From: JASHVB01 sp036489395
Lineage (GTDB): Bacteria; Pseudomonadota; Alphaproteobacteria; Acetobacterales; Acetobacteraceae
Assembly (NCBI GenBank): GCA_036489395.1
Contig: DASXFW010000010.1
Location: forward strand, 1-64,000
Length of the DNA stretch: 64,000 nt
Direction of reading: 5' to 3'
The notes under the pieces were generated by a model that saw nothing but the letters and a program-made list of their open reading frames with translations, was not told the origin of the DNA and searched no databases. The translations under genes were made by a program, and so were the position numbers. Shown piece by piece: positions 34,307 through 45,621 of the stretch; positions within the stretch are counted from its first letter, which is position 1; each line of letters starts with the position of its first letter.

Positions 34307-35254
34307 CGGCCGTAGCCCGTTAGCTTGCCTTGGCGAACCTGACTGCCGCACCTCCCGCATCATGCCGAGCTGATACCCGTACTTACCGCACTGTGCGTCA
34401 AGCACCCTGAGTTCTTCGTGCCGTAAGCCAAACCGGCTGCGTAGCAGTTCAGGCTCGTAAGCAACAACATCGGCAAGCGTGCGAATGCCACCCTCAGCCA
34501 GCACGTGCGCGATCTGCGCATGATCCGGCCGATCTGACAGCACATCAAACAGCGAGACGTTCGTGGCGCGTCGGCTGCGGCTCTTCCGCGCCGCGAAGAA
34601 CACCACGTTGTCACCGGTAACGTGGCTGGGTGGCGATAGCGCGCGCATCACGGCGGCCCTCGTTCGCGGATCGTCTTCCAAGATGACTGAGGCTATACCC
34701 CGAAGTATCTCTCGCCGCTCATCGGAACTGACGGTCCCGAACCGCACTGGCTCCGGTATTGCCTGAAACAGATCGGCGGTTTCCGAGCCCTCCTGTGCCC
34801 CGCCGCGCCTCGATTTCTGGCCGCGCTGCGGATCAACCATTTGGCTGAACCGATCCAGCGCGCGCACGAAGGGATCCTGTGCGCTGCCTGGGCCGCCTAG
34901 ACTCGACAACGCACCGATGTCGAAGAAGATGCTTCGACTACCAGCCCTGGTCGTTGAGAAAATCCGCCGCCGCGAGCGCGAATATGCTTCGAGTGCCTGT
35001 CTCGTGGCGAGCGGAACGTTCGCCTCGTCGAGGACATAGCCGTGCCGTAGGCGGATCTTGGCTTGGCTGCACAGATTACCGAGGAGCACGTCCTCGGCGC
35101 CGGACGAATGGACGGTGACGATCGGCGTTCGCCCCATGCGTCCCCGGGCAACGCACAGACTGAGGCCGTCCAAGACGTCAGAGGCGATGTACAAGTCGAA
35201 GAACTTACACATGTTCTCAGCCGGGTTGCGCTTGACCAAGTGGACCCAGTGCAT
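34292..35254 (-). CDS. WGR-like plus RNAP alpha-CTD-like protein
   Basis: 320 residues from MHWVHLVKRNPAENMCKFFD, ATG 35254 with 'gatgaggt' upstream. Residues 15-75 resemble a WGR domain, with 'LSLCVARGRMGRTPIVTVHS' followed later by 'KIRLRHGY', a nucleic-acid-binding module known from PARPs and bacterial proteins. Residues about 245-300 ('IAHVLAEGGIRTLADVVAYE', then 'LRSRFGLRHEELRVLDAQ' and 'YGYQLGM') closely mimic the helix-hairpin-helix of the RNA polymerase alpha C-terminal domain. The middle is Ser/Arg-rich. No enzyme motif is seen. A DNA-binding or transcription-linked role is inferred. Convergent with the unknown gene at 33293. Confidence 0.65.
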   Translation of the reverse strand: MHWVHLVKRNPAENMCKFFDLYIASDVLDGLSLCVARGRMGRTPIVTVHSSGAEDVLLGNLCSQAKIRLRHGYVLDEANVPLATRQALEAYSRSRRRIFSTTRAGSRSIFFDIGALSSLGGPGSAQDPFVRALDRFSQMVDPQRGQKSRRGGAQEGSETADLFQAIPEPVRFGTVSSDERREILRGIASVILEDDPRTRAAVMRALSPPSHVTGDNVVFFAARKSRSRRATNVSLFDVLSDRPDHAQIAHVLAEGGIRTLADVVAYEPELLRSRFGLRHEELRVLDAQCGKYGYQLGMMREVRQSGSPRQANGLRPLLLR

Positions 35255-35322
35255 CGACACCTCATCCCCCCGTCGTCGCTGCTGCGCACCGGTCGAGGCC
35301 CACGATATCACCAAACTTAAGC

Positions 35323-35604
35323 ATGGGACGCTCGCACGTATTCCTCTATGTGTCCGCATCGATTCGCGTCAAGCTACCGGTCGGAGGCATCAATGCCCAG
35401 CATGCCGCCAGGCCGCGCCGGATGCTCACTGCGCTCCACACCGCCAACGGCCCCGAGAACATGAACCAGCCAAGCTTCAAGCTCCATTCTCGGCAGGCCG
35501 ACCGGAAGGGACAATGGGCGGTCTGGCTATCCGGCAACTGGCGGTTCGTCTTCGAGTTCGACGGAACCGATGCGATCAACGTCGATCTGGTCGATTACCA
35601 TTGA
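35323..35604 (+). CDS. higB: HigB/RelE-type toxin, 5' end damaged
   Basis: The C-terminal two thirds match HigB-family mRNA interferases: 'GINAQHAARPRRMLTALHTA', 'GPENMNQPSFKLHSRQADRK' and 'GQWAVWLSGNWRFVFEFDGT', then 'DAINVDLVDYH'. The first 24 codons (MGRSHVFLYVSASIRVK) do not resemble the family. A family-like 'HRFASSYRSE' lies in another frame directly before GINAQ, so a single frameshift near 35385 probably broke the start. It is coupled to higA 18 bp downstream. Functional state uncertain. Confidence 0.7.
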   Translation: MGRSHVFLYVSASIRVKLPVGGINAQHAARPRRMLTALHTANGPENMNQPSFKLHSRQADRKGQWAVWLSGNWRFVFEFDGTDAINVDLVDYH

Positions 35605-35622
35605 AGCGCTGGACCCATCCAC

Positions 35623-35976
35623 ATGTTCAACCCCTCGCATCCCGGCGAAATCATCCGCGAGGATTGTCTCAAGCCCCTCGGCCTGACGGCCGCGGCCGCG
35701 GCCCACGCACTCGGCGTGACTCGCAAGGCGCTGTCCGATCTGGTGAACGGTCATAGCGGCGTCTCGCCGGAGATGGCGATCCGGCTGGAAAAGGTCGGCT
35801 GGAGCACCGCCGATCACTGGCTGGCCATGCAACTGCATCGCGACTTGTGGGATGTGCGCCGGCGCGCACGCAAGATCGTCGTCAGGAAGCGGTTCCGGCT
35901 GCCGGACATGTCACTGGCCGAGTGGCATTGCCGCGCCCACTCCCCAACCTTCCCCCGCCCCACCCCTCTCGCCTAA
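35623..35976 (+). CDS. higA: HigA-type antitoxin
   Basis: 117-residue Xre-family HigA antitoxin: 'FNPSHPGEIIREDCLKPLGL', 'AAAAHALGVTRKALSDLVNG' (helix-turn-helix), 'GVSPEMAIRLEKVGWSTADH' and 'WLAMQLHRDLWDVRRRA'. The last 25 residues ('WHCRAHSPTFPRPTPLA') run beyond the usual family end, suggesting the original stop is lost or diverged. It would bind the toxin and repress its own promoter. Confidence 0.9.
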   Translation: MFNPSHPGEIIREDCLKPLGLTAAAAAHALGVTRKALSDLVNGHSGVSPEMAIRLEKVGWSTADHWLAMQLHRDLWDVRRRARKIVVRKRFRLPDMSLAEWHCRAHSPTFPRPTPLA

Positions 35977-35987
35977 CCTCCCGCCCC

Positions 35988-36974
35988 ATGCGCATCTGCA
36001 TCTTCGGCGCCGGCGCGGTCGGCGGCTATCTCGCGGGTTCCCTCGCCCAGGGCGATGCCCAGGTCTCCGTCATCGCCCGAGGCGCCCACCTCGCCGCCAT
36101 CCAGGCCAACGGCCTGCGCGTCGAGACCCCCGACACCACCCTGACCGCCCGCCTCCCCGCCACCGGCGATCCGCGCCAGCTCGGCCCGCAGGACGCCGTC
36201 CTGGTCACCGTGAAATCGCCGTCGCTTCCGCAAACAGCCGCCGCCATCGCCCCGCTGCTGCACGCAACCACCGCCGTCGCCTTCGTGATGAACGGCGTCC
36301 CCTGGTGGTATTTCCACGCCCTCCTTGGCCCTCACGCAGACCGCCGCCTCCCGGCGCTCGATCCCGGCGACGCGCTGTGGCGCACCGTCACCCCACAGCG
36401 TGCCCTCGGCGGCATCTTCTGGCCCGCATGCTCCATCCCCGCGCCCGGCATCGTGCGGCTGCTCTCCGGCGCTGGTCGCGGCACCGTGTTCGGCGAGCCG
36501 GACGGCACCACCACCCCCCGCATCGAGGCACTCGCCGCCGCCTTCCGCGCCGCCAGGCTGCCGGTCACCATCGCCGCCGACATCCGCACGCTGATCTGGC
36601 AGAAGCTGGCGTTCAACCTCAGCGCCGGCCCGCTGTGCGTGCTGACAGAAACGCCGGTGCGCGACACCCAGACCGAGGCCGCCCTGATCGACGCCTCCCG
36701 CCGAGTGCTCGCAGAAGCCGACGCACTCGCCCGCGCCATGGGCATCACCCTCGACATCGACGCCGGCCAGGTGGAAGCGGTGAACCGCAACCTTGCGCAC
36801 CGTCCGAGCATCCTGCAGGACCTCACCGCCAACCGGCCGATGGAGATCGACCCGCTCTATCGCGTTCCGCTGGAACTGGCGCGCGGGGCCGGCGTGGCGA
36901 TGCCGACGCTGGATCTATTGGCGTCGCTGATAATCGCGAAAGCGCGAGCCAAGGGCCTGTATCCGGCAAACTGA
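35988..36974 (+). CDS. Ketopantoate reductase family protein
   Basis: PanE/ApbA-family NADPH-dependent enzyme of 328 residues. 'MRICIFGAGAVGGYLAGSLA' is the Rossmann motif; 'DAVLVTVKSPSLPQTAAAI', 'AVAFVMNGVPWWYFHALLG', 'RTLIWQKLAFNLSAGPLCVL' (catalytic Lys) and 'RPSILQDLTANRPMEIDPLY' follow the family. It may make pantoate for coenzyme A, or be one of several paralogues acting on other 2-keto compounds. The start at 35988 gives the normal N-terminus. Confidence 0.9.
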   Translation: MRICIFGAGAVGGYLAGSLAQGDAQVSVIARGAHLAAIQANGLRVETPDTTLTARLPATGDPRQLGPQDAVLVTVKSPSLPQTAAAIAPLLHATTAVAFVMNGVPWWYFHALLGPHADRRLPALDPGDALWRTVTPQRALGGIFWPACSIPAPGIVRLLSGAGRGTVFGEPDGTTTPRIEALAAAFRAARLPVTIAADIRTLIWQKLAFNLSAGPLCVLTETPVRDTQTEAALIDASRRVLAEADALARAMGITLDIDAGQVEAVNRNLAHRPSILQDLTANRPMEIDPLYRVPLELARGAGVAMPTLDLLASLIIAKARAKGLYPAN

Positions 36975-37060
36975 AACCGGTTTGTTACCACGAGGCGCGC
37001 ATACGCCATTCCACAGGTCCGCTCGCATTCGGGGCGGCGGACAATCGTGGACGCGCAGCC

Positions 37061-38569
37061 ATGTTACGTTCCTTCATCGAACCGTTCCGCAGCCGCCGCG
37101 CCTCGGTGGCGCTCTATGTCGCATTGCTGGCACCCGTGCTGGCGATGTCCGTCGGCCTGGGCGTGGAGGTCAGCAGTTGGTCGGCGACCAAGGTGAACCT
37201 GCAACGCATCGCCGACACGGCCTCGGCCGCGGGCGCGATTAACTACAAAAACGTCGGCAACGCGCAGACCGCGGCGACCGCAGCGGCGTACTTGGCGCAG
37301 ATCAACGGCGCATCGGGCACCAGCGGCGCCACCAACCCGACCTGGAACAGCGGCACGAAGACGCTCAGCGACAATCAGATCAGTGTGGCAATCGTCAACG
37401 GCGTGCAGAAAGCGTCGGACACCGCAGTGCAGGTCACCGTGAACCAGACGGTGCCGTTGACCATCTCGCGCATCGTGTCCTCGACGCCGTCGGTGACGGT
37501 CTCATCCACTTCGACGGCGGAAGTGGTCGGCGTGCAAGGCGCCGGCAGCGGCGGACAGCCGTGCATGGTAGCGCTCTCAAAGACCGGCAACGGCATCGCG
37601 GCGAGCGGCTCGATCACGCTGAATTCCTCCGGCTGCACCGCCGTCTCCAACGCCAATTTCAATGACAGTGGCGGCAGCACGCTGACGATTGCCGGCATCT
37701 ATGCCGTGGGCACCGTCACGGTGCCCTGCTGGGCCAATCTGAACGGCGACAGCAGCAACTGCCCGGTCTGGCCGCCATCCGGCATGATCCAGACCAACTC
37801 CTACCTGCATCCGCAGGCAACCGCGATCAGCGATCCCTATGCCTCCAACACCGCGCTGCAAACCGACCTGAGCAATGCCAGCACCGCGACGGGCAAGGCG
37901 ATCTCATGTTCCAACCAGAACTGCGGCCTGCCCGCCGCGGCCGGTAGTACGTTCAACGGGAGCTATTGCGGCGGCCAGGGCACCGGCACGGTCTATTGCT
38001 ACCTGAAGCCGGGTAACTACCTGGGATGGGCGGTCACTAGCGGGGGTCCGTACTATTTCTGCATGGCGCCCGGTCTCTACACCTTCAACGGCAGCATCAA
38101 CCTGACACAGAACACGACCACCGCCGACCGCACCCTGACCGTCAACGGCACGTCGATCACGTGCCCCAGTGGTGACTCGGGCGGCGTCACGATCGTCACG
38201 TCCGGGACGTTCAACGGCGCCAACACGTTCAACTTCGACGTGACGGCACCCAACACGTCAGAGGCCGGCAGCACGGGCGGCATCGCCGGCGTCGTGCTGG
38301 CAAGTTCGACGAGTACCGCGAACGGTTTCACCATGTCCGGCAATCCGCAGCTTTGGGTCACCGGGGTACTTTACTTCCCGAACACGACGTTCGACTCGCA
38401 GGGTTCGACGGGACTCGGCACGTCCAGCACAAGTTGCCTGGAGATCATCGCGGCGAGCATCACGCTGACCGGCAGCAGCAACATGAGCAGCGGGTGCACC
38501 TCGGTGAATGCGGCAACGTTCTACAGCCAACCGGGGGCGACCACCTACACCGCGGAACTGGTGCAGTAG
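37061..38569 (+). CDS. TadG-like Flp pilus assembly protein
   Basis: 502 residues. The start 'FRSRRASVALYVALLAPVLA' followed by 'MSVGLGVEVSSWSATKVNLQ' and 'RIADTASAAGA' is the hallmark N-terminal pseudopilin-like segment of TadE/TadG/Flp-associated proteins. The rest is Ser/Thr/Gly/Asn-rich, extracytoplasmic, with several Cys ('CSNQNCGLPAAAGSTFNGSY', 'CYLKPGNYLGW'). It is likely an anchored surface or pilus-associated protein. No other tad genes are in the window, so it stands alone. Confidence 0.85.
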   Translation: MLRSFIEPFRSRRASVALYVALLAPVLAMSVGLGVEVSSWSATKVNLQRIADTASAAGAINYKNVGNAQTAATAAAYLAQINGASGTSGATNPTWNSGTKTLSDNQISVAIVNGVQKASDTAVQVTVNQTVPLTISRIVSSTPSVTVSSTSTAEVVGVQGAGSGGQPCMVALSKTGNGIAASGSITLNSSGCTAVSNANFNDSGGSTLTIAGIYAVGTVTVPCWANLNGDSSNCPVWPPSGMIQTNSYLHPQATAISDPYASNTALQTDLSNASTATGKAISCSNQNCGLPAAAGSTFNGSYCGGQGTGTVYCYLKPGNYLGWAVTSGGPYYFCMAPGLYTFNGSINLTQNTTTADRTLTVNGTSITCPSGDSGGVTIVTSGTFNGANTFNFDVTAPNTSEAGSTGGIAGVVLASSTSTANGFTMSGNPQLWVTGVLYFPNTTFDSQGSTGLGTSSTSCLEIIAASITLTGSSNMSSGCTSVNAATFYSQPGATTYTAELVQ

Positions 38570-38599
38570 TCGTCGCGGTCATTGTGAGGAACGGCGTCC

Positions 38600-38777
38600 T
38601 CCCCCGTCATTGCGAGTTGCCACCGGCCTTCGGCCGACCCACAATGGCGTCGACGGCCTGACGTAGGTTCCCCCCTCCCCTTGAGGGAGGGGTTGGGGGA
38701 GGGGTGCGTACATCTGCGGCCGGTGGATGTACGCACCCCTCCCCCAACCCCTCCCTCAAGGGGAGGGGGGAACCTTG
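38600..38777. repeat. Composite palindromic repeat, second copy
   Basis: A family A' fragment ('gtcattgcgagttgccaccg') is followed by 'ggcgtcgacggcctgacg' and a near-perfect family B inverted pair around 'gtgcgtacatctgcgg'. The unit matches 13595-13775 in order and in flanking bases such as 'gaaccttgt' and 'cttgttaggc'. Confidence 0.92.
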
Positions 38778-38806
38778 TCTCTTGTTAGGCGACTTGGCCT
38801 CGCAAT

Positions 38807-38863
38807 GACAGGATACCGCAGCGTGGACAGGATGCCGCGGCGTGGACAGGACACCGGAGCCTG
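38807..38863. repeat. Three 19-bp tandem units
   Basis: 'gacaggataccgcagcgtg', 'gacaggatgccgcggcgtg' and 'gacaggacaccggagcctg' lie head to tail, directly after a family A end ('ctcgcaatgacagg'). This is another short array grown from a REP edge. Confidence 0.85.
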
Positions 38864-38869
38864 GGCCGA

Positions 38870-39710
38870 TCATGACTGTCCGTGGTGCGATGGCGGCCGG
38901 ATCGCTCCGGCCAGTTCCACCAGTTCAGCGGTGATCGCTTCCTGACGGACCTGGCGTTCGCTCGCCTGCAACGCGGTCAGCATGTCCTGCACGTTGCCGC
39001 GGGCGCGGACCATCGCGGCGACCCGCGCTTCGTTTTCCGCCATGAAGGCCTGCATCGTCATCTGGCACAGCTCTGCAAACACGTACTCCGCAGCCAGATT
39101 CTCCAGCAGCAGCGCAGGCGGAAGAGTGGTCAGCGGCGGCACGCCAGCCAGCGAATCGCGGAAGCGCGTCTCGTCCAGCGGCAGCAGGGAGCGGCGCTCG
39201 ATGCGCAGACCCAGCCCCGATTCCCAGACCGGAAACACCGCCTCGATCGCGCCGAGGCCGTGTTCTGGCATCAGCCGGTACAGCACGTCGGCAATGCGCG
39301 TGCACAGCGTGGCGATGCCGCTGACCCGCGTGGCCATCGGCGTCTGCCACACCGGTGGCACGCCGCGCGCTTGCAGCACCGCAGCACCACGGCTGCCGAC
39401 CAGTAGCACGGCATCGGCGGGTCCCGCGGCATCCGCCACATGCTCTGAGAAACTGCCGGCAAACCCATGTTCCGCGCAGAACACGATCTGACCGCGGCGC
39501 AGGTGGCGTTCCTTGACCGAACGAGCATCCAGCCCGCGCAGCCGCAGCGCCTGGGCGATCGCCCGCGCGATAACGTCGGCATAGGCCCGAAAGCCCGGCA
39601 GCAACGCGCGGCTCTGCTGCGCGTGCGCCGCGGCGATGCCGCGCATGGCGCCGATCACTGCGTCCAGTTGCTGAACGCCGTGGATGCGCTGCCGGACCGC
39701 TTCGAGCGAA

Positions 39711-39718
<8 letters not shown>
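38870..39718 (-). CDS. atpG: N-ATPase gamma subunit
   Basis: Central-stalk gamma subunit of the N-type F1Fo ATPase, 282 residues. Typical ends: 'MADSLEAVRQRIHGVQQLDA' and 'VIGAMRGIAAAHAQQSRALL' at the N-terminus, 'MTMQAFMAENEARVAAMVRA' and 'ARGNVQDMLTALQASERQVR' near the C-terminus. It is the last gene of the atpDCQRBEFAG order on the minus strand and overlaps atpA by 8 bp. The terminal 'RPPSHHGQS' lies next to repeats downstream. Confidence 0.93.
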
Positions 39719-41199
<1,481 letters not shown>

Positions 41200-41228
<29 letters not shown>

Positions 41229-41955
41229 GGTTGTGGTTGGCCAGCAGGAGTTGCGAGAGGCGATCGAGATCGGCGCGCCAGGACAGGCGGATTTCCGCGT
41301 GCGGCGCGATGAGATCGATGCCGGCGAGCAGATTGGGATCGGTGGCGAAGGTCAGTTGCGGCTCGGTGTGAAGCGCATTGGCGAGGAGCTCCCTGCACCT
41401 GGTCTGCCCGGCAGCATCGAGCGGGATCGCGCTGCGAAGCTGCAATGCTTCATGCACCAGCAGGGCACGCGCCGGATGGGTGGCAAGCATCCGCGCCAGC
41501 GTGTCGAGAAAAGCTGCTGTCAGCGCCTGGGGCGATACGTTCTCCAGCAGCCGCCGGGCGATTGCGACCGCGAGTTCGGTTGCCTCGTGTTCCAGTGCGG
41601 CGCGCATGGCGTCGCGGTCGCGGTCTATCGCCTTCGCGGCGTCGGATTGGAGGCGCGCCGCGGCGTCTGCCGCCTGGTGCATCAGGGTGGCATGTTCTGC
41701 TTCTGCGGCGGCGCGGGCTTCGGCGATGATGCGGGCGGCGTCCTGCGCGAACCCGTCGCGCTGGTGCTGCAATGTGGCGGCGTCCGACGCGGCTTTGGTG
41801 AGCGTTGCTTCCGCCTGCGCGAGCAACGCGTCTGCCGCGGCGCGGCGGGCAGCGATGATCGCGGCGATCGGACGGAACAGGAAACGCGCAAGGATCCACA
41901 CGAGAACGAGAACGTTCACGATCTGCAGTGCGAAGGTCCACGGGTCGAGGTGCAT
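41200..41955 (-). CDS. atpF: N-ATPase b subunit, long form
   Basis: 251 residues. One N-terminal membrane span ('FALQIVNVLVLVWILARFLF'), then a long Ala-rich coiled coil ('AAADALLAQAEATLTKAASD') and a delta-like C-terminal part. N-ATPase operons lack a separate delta gene, and the long b subunit takes its place, as here. The start at 41955 is followed upstream by five exact 7-bp repeats and no recognisable ribosome binding site. Confidence 0.9.
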
Positions 41956-41957
41956 GG

Positions 41958-41992
41958 CTTGTTACTTGTTACTTGTTACTTGTTACTTGTTA
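41958..41992. repeat. Five 7-bp tandem repeats at atpF start
   Basis: 'cttgtta' is repeated five times without error from 41958 to 41992, beginning 3 bp before the atpF start codon on the minus strand. It occupies the place where a ribosome binding site should be and joins a family B repeat. Confidence 0.95.
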
Positions 41993-42112
41993 CCCCCTCC
42001 CCCCTTGAGGGGGAGGGCTGGGGAGAGGGGTGCAAACTGTGCAGGCCGGTGACGTTGGCCACCCCTCACCCCGGCCCTCTCCCACAAGGGGAGAGGGGGC
42101 GCTGTATGCGCT
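41993..42112. repeat. Family B palindromic repeat between atpF and atpE
   Basis: Inverted pair from 'ccccctccccccttgagg' to 'cacaaggggagagggg' with a loop containing 'gtgcaaactgtgcagg'. It interrupts the N-ATPase operon. Confidence 0.9.
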
Positions 42113-42119
42113 GTACGCA

Positions 42120-42365
42120 TCACTTCACGAACGGATTGGCGAACAGCAGCAGCAGGGCGATGACCAGGCAGTAGATCGCCATGGTTTCTATCATCGCCAG
42201 GCCGACGAAGAGCGTGCGCGACAGCGTGTTCGCGGCTTCCGGCTGGCGCGCGATGGCGTCCAGTGCGGCGGCGACGGCGCGGCCTTCGCCAAGGCCGGGG
42301 CCGATCGCGCCCAGTCCCACGGCCAGCGCGGCGCCGAGAATGCTGGCGACCTCGATCCAGTTCAT
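42120..42365 (-). CDS. atpE: N-ATPase c subunit
   Basis: 81-residue ring subunit with two transmembrane helices. Helix 1 contains 'LGAIGPGLGEGRAVAAALDA' with Glu27 at the position equivalent to Gln32 of sodium-type rings. Helix 2 holds 'TLFVGLAMIETMAIYCLVIA' with the ion-carrying Glu60, followed by Thr61. Two Glu (EG...ET) match the double-carboxylate pattern reported for N-ATPase rings and suggest a cation-translocating ring (known family feature; ion identity inferred). The start MNWIEVAS is clear. Confidence 0.94.
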   Translation of the reverse strand: MNWIEVASILGAALAVGLGAIGPGLGEGRAVAAALDAIARQPEAANTLSRTLFVGLAMIETMAIYCLVIALLLLFANPFVK

Positions 42366-43048
42366 GTGCTTGCCTCTTGCGGTTTACGTGGTTCGCCGAC
42401 GGCGCTGCCGATGAACACCATCGCCAGCACGCTGAAGATGTAGGCCTGGATGGCGCCCGTTAGCATCTCCAACGCCATCAGCGGCACCGGCACCAGCAGG
42501 CCGGCGAGCGACAGCACGATGGCGATGACGAAGGCGCCGCCCATGACGTTGCCGAACAAGCGCACCAGCAGAGAGAAGGTACGGGTGACGCTTTCGACCA
42601 GGTTGAGCGGAAGCAGGAGCAGGCTCGGCTCGGCGAAGCTGCGCAGCCAGCCACCGATGCCGCGCGCGCGAATGCCGAACCAGGCGATGGCAACGAAGAC
42701 GATGGCGGCAAGAGCGGCGTCGGTTTCCAGATGCGCGGTCGGCGGCTCGATGCCGGGGACCAGGGACGACCAGTTCGCCGTTAGTATGTATAAGAACAGC
42801 GTGCCGATGAGCGGGATGTAGGGACCGGGTTCGGCGTGCATGGTGTCGCGGATCTGGCCGGCGATCCCGTCCACCAGCATTTCGAGCACCGCCTGGGTGG
42901 CCGAAGGGCGCAGCGTGAGGCGGCGCGTGAGCAGCCACGAACTGACGCCGAGGATCGCAATGATGCCCCAGGTCACCAGTACCGGCGCGGTGATCGGCAC
43001 CGGGCCGAGATGGAAGACGGGCGGCATGGCGAGCGGGGATTCGGTCAT
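42362..43048 (-). CDS. atpB: N-ATPase a subunit
   Basis: 228-residue polytopic stator subunit that forms the ion half-channels with the c ring. 'PYIPLIGTLFLYILTANWSS' and 'LVPGIEPPTAHLETDAALAA' are typical, and 'SLLVRLFGNVMGGAFVIAIV' holds the essential Arg facing the c-ring Glu. Its 3' end overlaps atpE by 4 bp and its start overlaps atpR by 4 bp. Confidence 0.94.
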   Translation of the reverse strand: MTESPLAMPPVFHLGPVPITAPVLVTWGIIAILGVSSWLLTRRLTLRPSATQAVLEMLVDGIAGQIRDTMHAEPGPYIPLIGTLFLYILTANWSSLVPGIEPPTAHLETDAALAAIVFVAIAWFGIRARGIGGWLRSFAEPSLLLLPLNLVESVTRTFSLLVRLFGNVMGGAFVIAIVLSLAGLLVPVPLMALEMLTGAIQAYIFSVLAMVFIGSAVGEPRKPQEAST

Positions 43049-43302
43049 GGCGCCGGTGCCGTTGCATACAGCACCAGCGGCCGGGCCAGTGCGATGCCGA
43101 GCGCGGCGAGCAGCAGCGGCATGGCGCCGTGCAGTGCAGCGAACACCAGCAGTGCCGCAGTCACGGCGAAGCGCAGTGCCTGCAGCGACAGTGCGTGCGC
43201 CAGGTTTTCGCCAGCCAAATAAAGCCGCATGTTCTGGCGCAACAGCGCGAAATGTGCCGCGCCTCCGGCGAGACCGGCGAGGAGCCAAACGGCCTCGGTC
43301 AT
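43045..43302 (-). CDS. atpR: N-ATPase-associated AtpR membrane protein
   Basis: 85 residues with three hydrophobic segments: 'AVWLLAGLAGGAAHFALL', 'LRFAVTAALLVFAALHGA' and 'LLLAALGIALARPLVLYA'. AtpR is specific to N-ATPase operons, located between atpQ and atpB as here. It is thought to help assembly or ion specificity of the c ring. Confidence 0.88.
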   Translation of the reverse strand: MTEAVWLLAGLAGGAAHFALLRQNMRLYLAGENLAHALSLQALRFAVTAALLVFAALHGAMPLLLAALGIALARPLVLYATAPAP

Positions 43303-43613
43303 GGCCGGTGCATCCAGCGCCAGGCGGCCCAGCAGCCCAGGACCAGGCCCGCCAGCAACAGCGGCGCGGTCCAGAAGATGCCGGTGTTGAAGCGATGGTC
43401 GAGCCAGCGGCCGGCAAACATGCCGATCAGCGTGGGGAGCACGATGGTCCAGCCGAGCACGCCAACCTGCGCGAGGTAGCCGGCGAACGAAGGTTCGCCG
43501 TCGCGACGCGCTTTGCCATGGCGCGCGGCACGGAGGCGGACCGACGAGAGAAGTTCGCTCTCGCCGTTGGGATGGGCTGGCCGGTTTGGGGGAGTGGCGG
43601 GCGCGTTCGTCAT
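43299..43613 (-). CDS. atpQ: N-ATPase-associated AtpQ (AtpI-like) membrane protein
   Basis: 104 residues from MTNAPATPPNRPAHPNGESE, with ATG 43613. The C-terminal half has two hydrophobic segments ('AQVGVLGWTIVLPTLIGMFA' and 'WTAPLLLAGLVLGCWAAWRW') separated by 'GRWLDHRFNTG', as in the AtpI/Q family. An upstream in-frame extension runs into a repeat and is not used. Overlaps atpR by 4 bp. Confidence 0.87.
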   Translation of the reverse strand: MTNAPATPPNRPAHPNGESELLSSVRLRAARHGKARRDGEPSFAGYLAQVGVLGWTIVLPTLIGMFAGRWLDHRFNTGIFWTAPLLLAGLVLGCWAAWRWMHRP

Positions 43614-43644
43614 CGTGCCCACCGATGAACAGAACGCAAAAGTT

Positions 43645-43752
43645 CCCCCCTCCGCTTGCGGGAGGGGGTTAGGGGGAGCGGAGCGTGCTTCCGAAGTCCG
43701 GCGGATGTGGGCACCCCTCCCCCTGGCCCCCTCCCACAAGGGGAGGGGGAAT
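43645..43752. repeat. Family B-like palindromic repeat between atpC and atpQ
   Basis: Inverted pair 'ccccctccgcttgcggga' to 'cccacaaggggaggggga' with loop 'gtgcttccgaagtccggcgg'. More diverged than other family B copies. It is a second repeat insertion in the atp operon. Confidence 0.85.
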
Positions 43753-43770
43753 ATTTATATTTACATTGCA

Positions 43771-44192
43771 TCATGCGCCGTCTCCCACATGCGAGCGTCC
43801 ATCTGGACGCAGCGCGCGGATGATCTGGCGGATCGCGGCGGTGTGCAGCTTCGTCGCGGCGACGCGGGCGCGGCGTTCCTCGTCCTGCTCCGCGCGGAAG
43901 CGTTCGCGCACCGCTTGTTCCAGCGCCGCGATGTCGTCCCCGGGCTGCGCCTGGCGGGTGGCGATGGCGACCTCGCGGCCCGTATGCACCGACAGCACGC
44001 CGCCGCGCACCGCGCAGCAGCCGGTGCGGCCGTCCGCGTGGCGCCAGGACACCACCGACGGCGACAGAGCGGTGATCATGTCCGCGTGGCCGGGCAGAAT
44101 GCCGAAGCTGCCGCTGGCATCTTCCGCGCGCACCGACACCACGTCGGCGTGGTCGGCAACGACGCGGGCGGGTTCGGTGATGAGCAGCCGCA

Positions 44193-44196
<4 letters not shown>
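43771..44196 (-). CDS. atpC: N-ATPase epsilon subunit
   Basis: 141 residues. The beta-sandwich domain is visible ('LLITEPARVVADHADVVSVR', 'SFGILPGHADMITALSPSVV') followed by a C-terminal helical hairpin ('ALEQAVRERFRAEQDEERRA'). It belongs to the central stalk. Its ATGATG start overlaps the atpD stop (ATGA), so the ATG at 44196 is chosen. Confidence 0.92.
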
Positions 44197-45602
<1,406 letters not shown>

Positions 45603-45621
45603 CGCGCGTCGCCCCGCCGTT

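Noticed and set aside
35852..37060. 905-residue frame joining the reductase region to the TadG-like gene
   Set aside because: The upstream half is the wrong frame of the reductase gene; the real start is ATG 37061.
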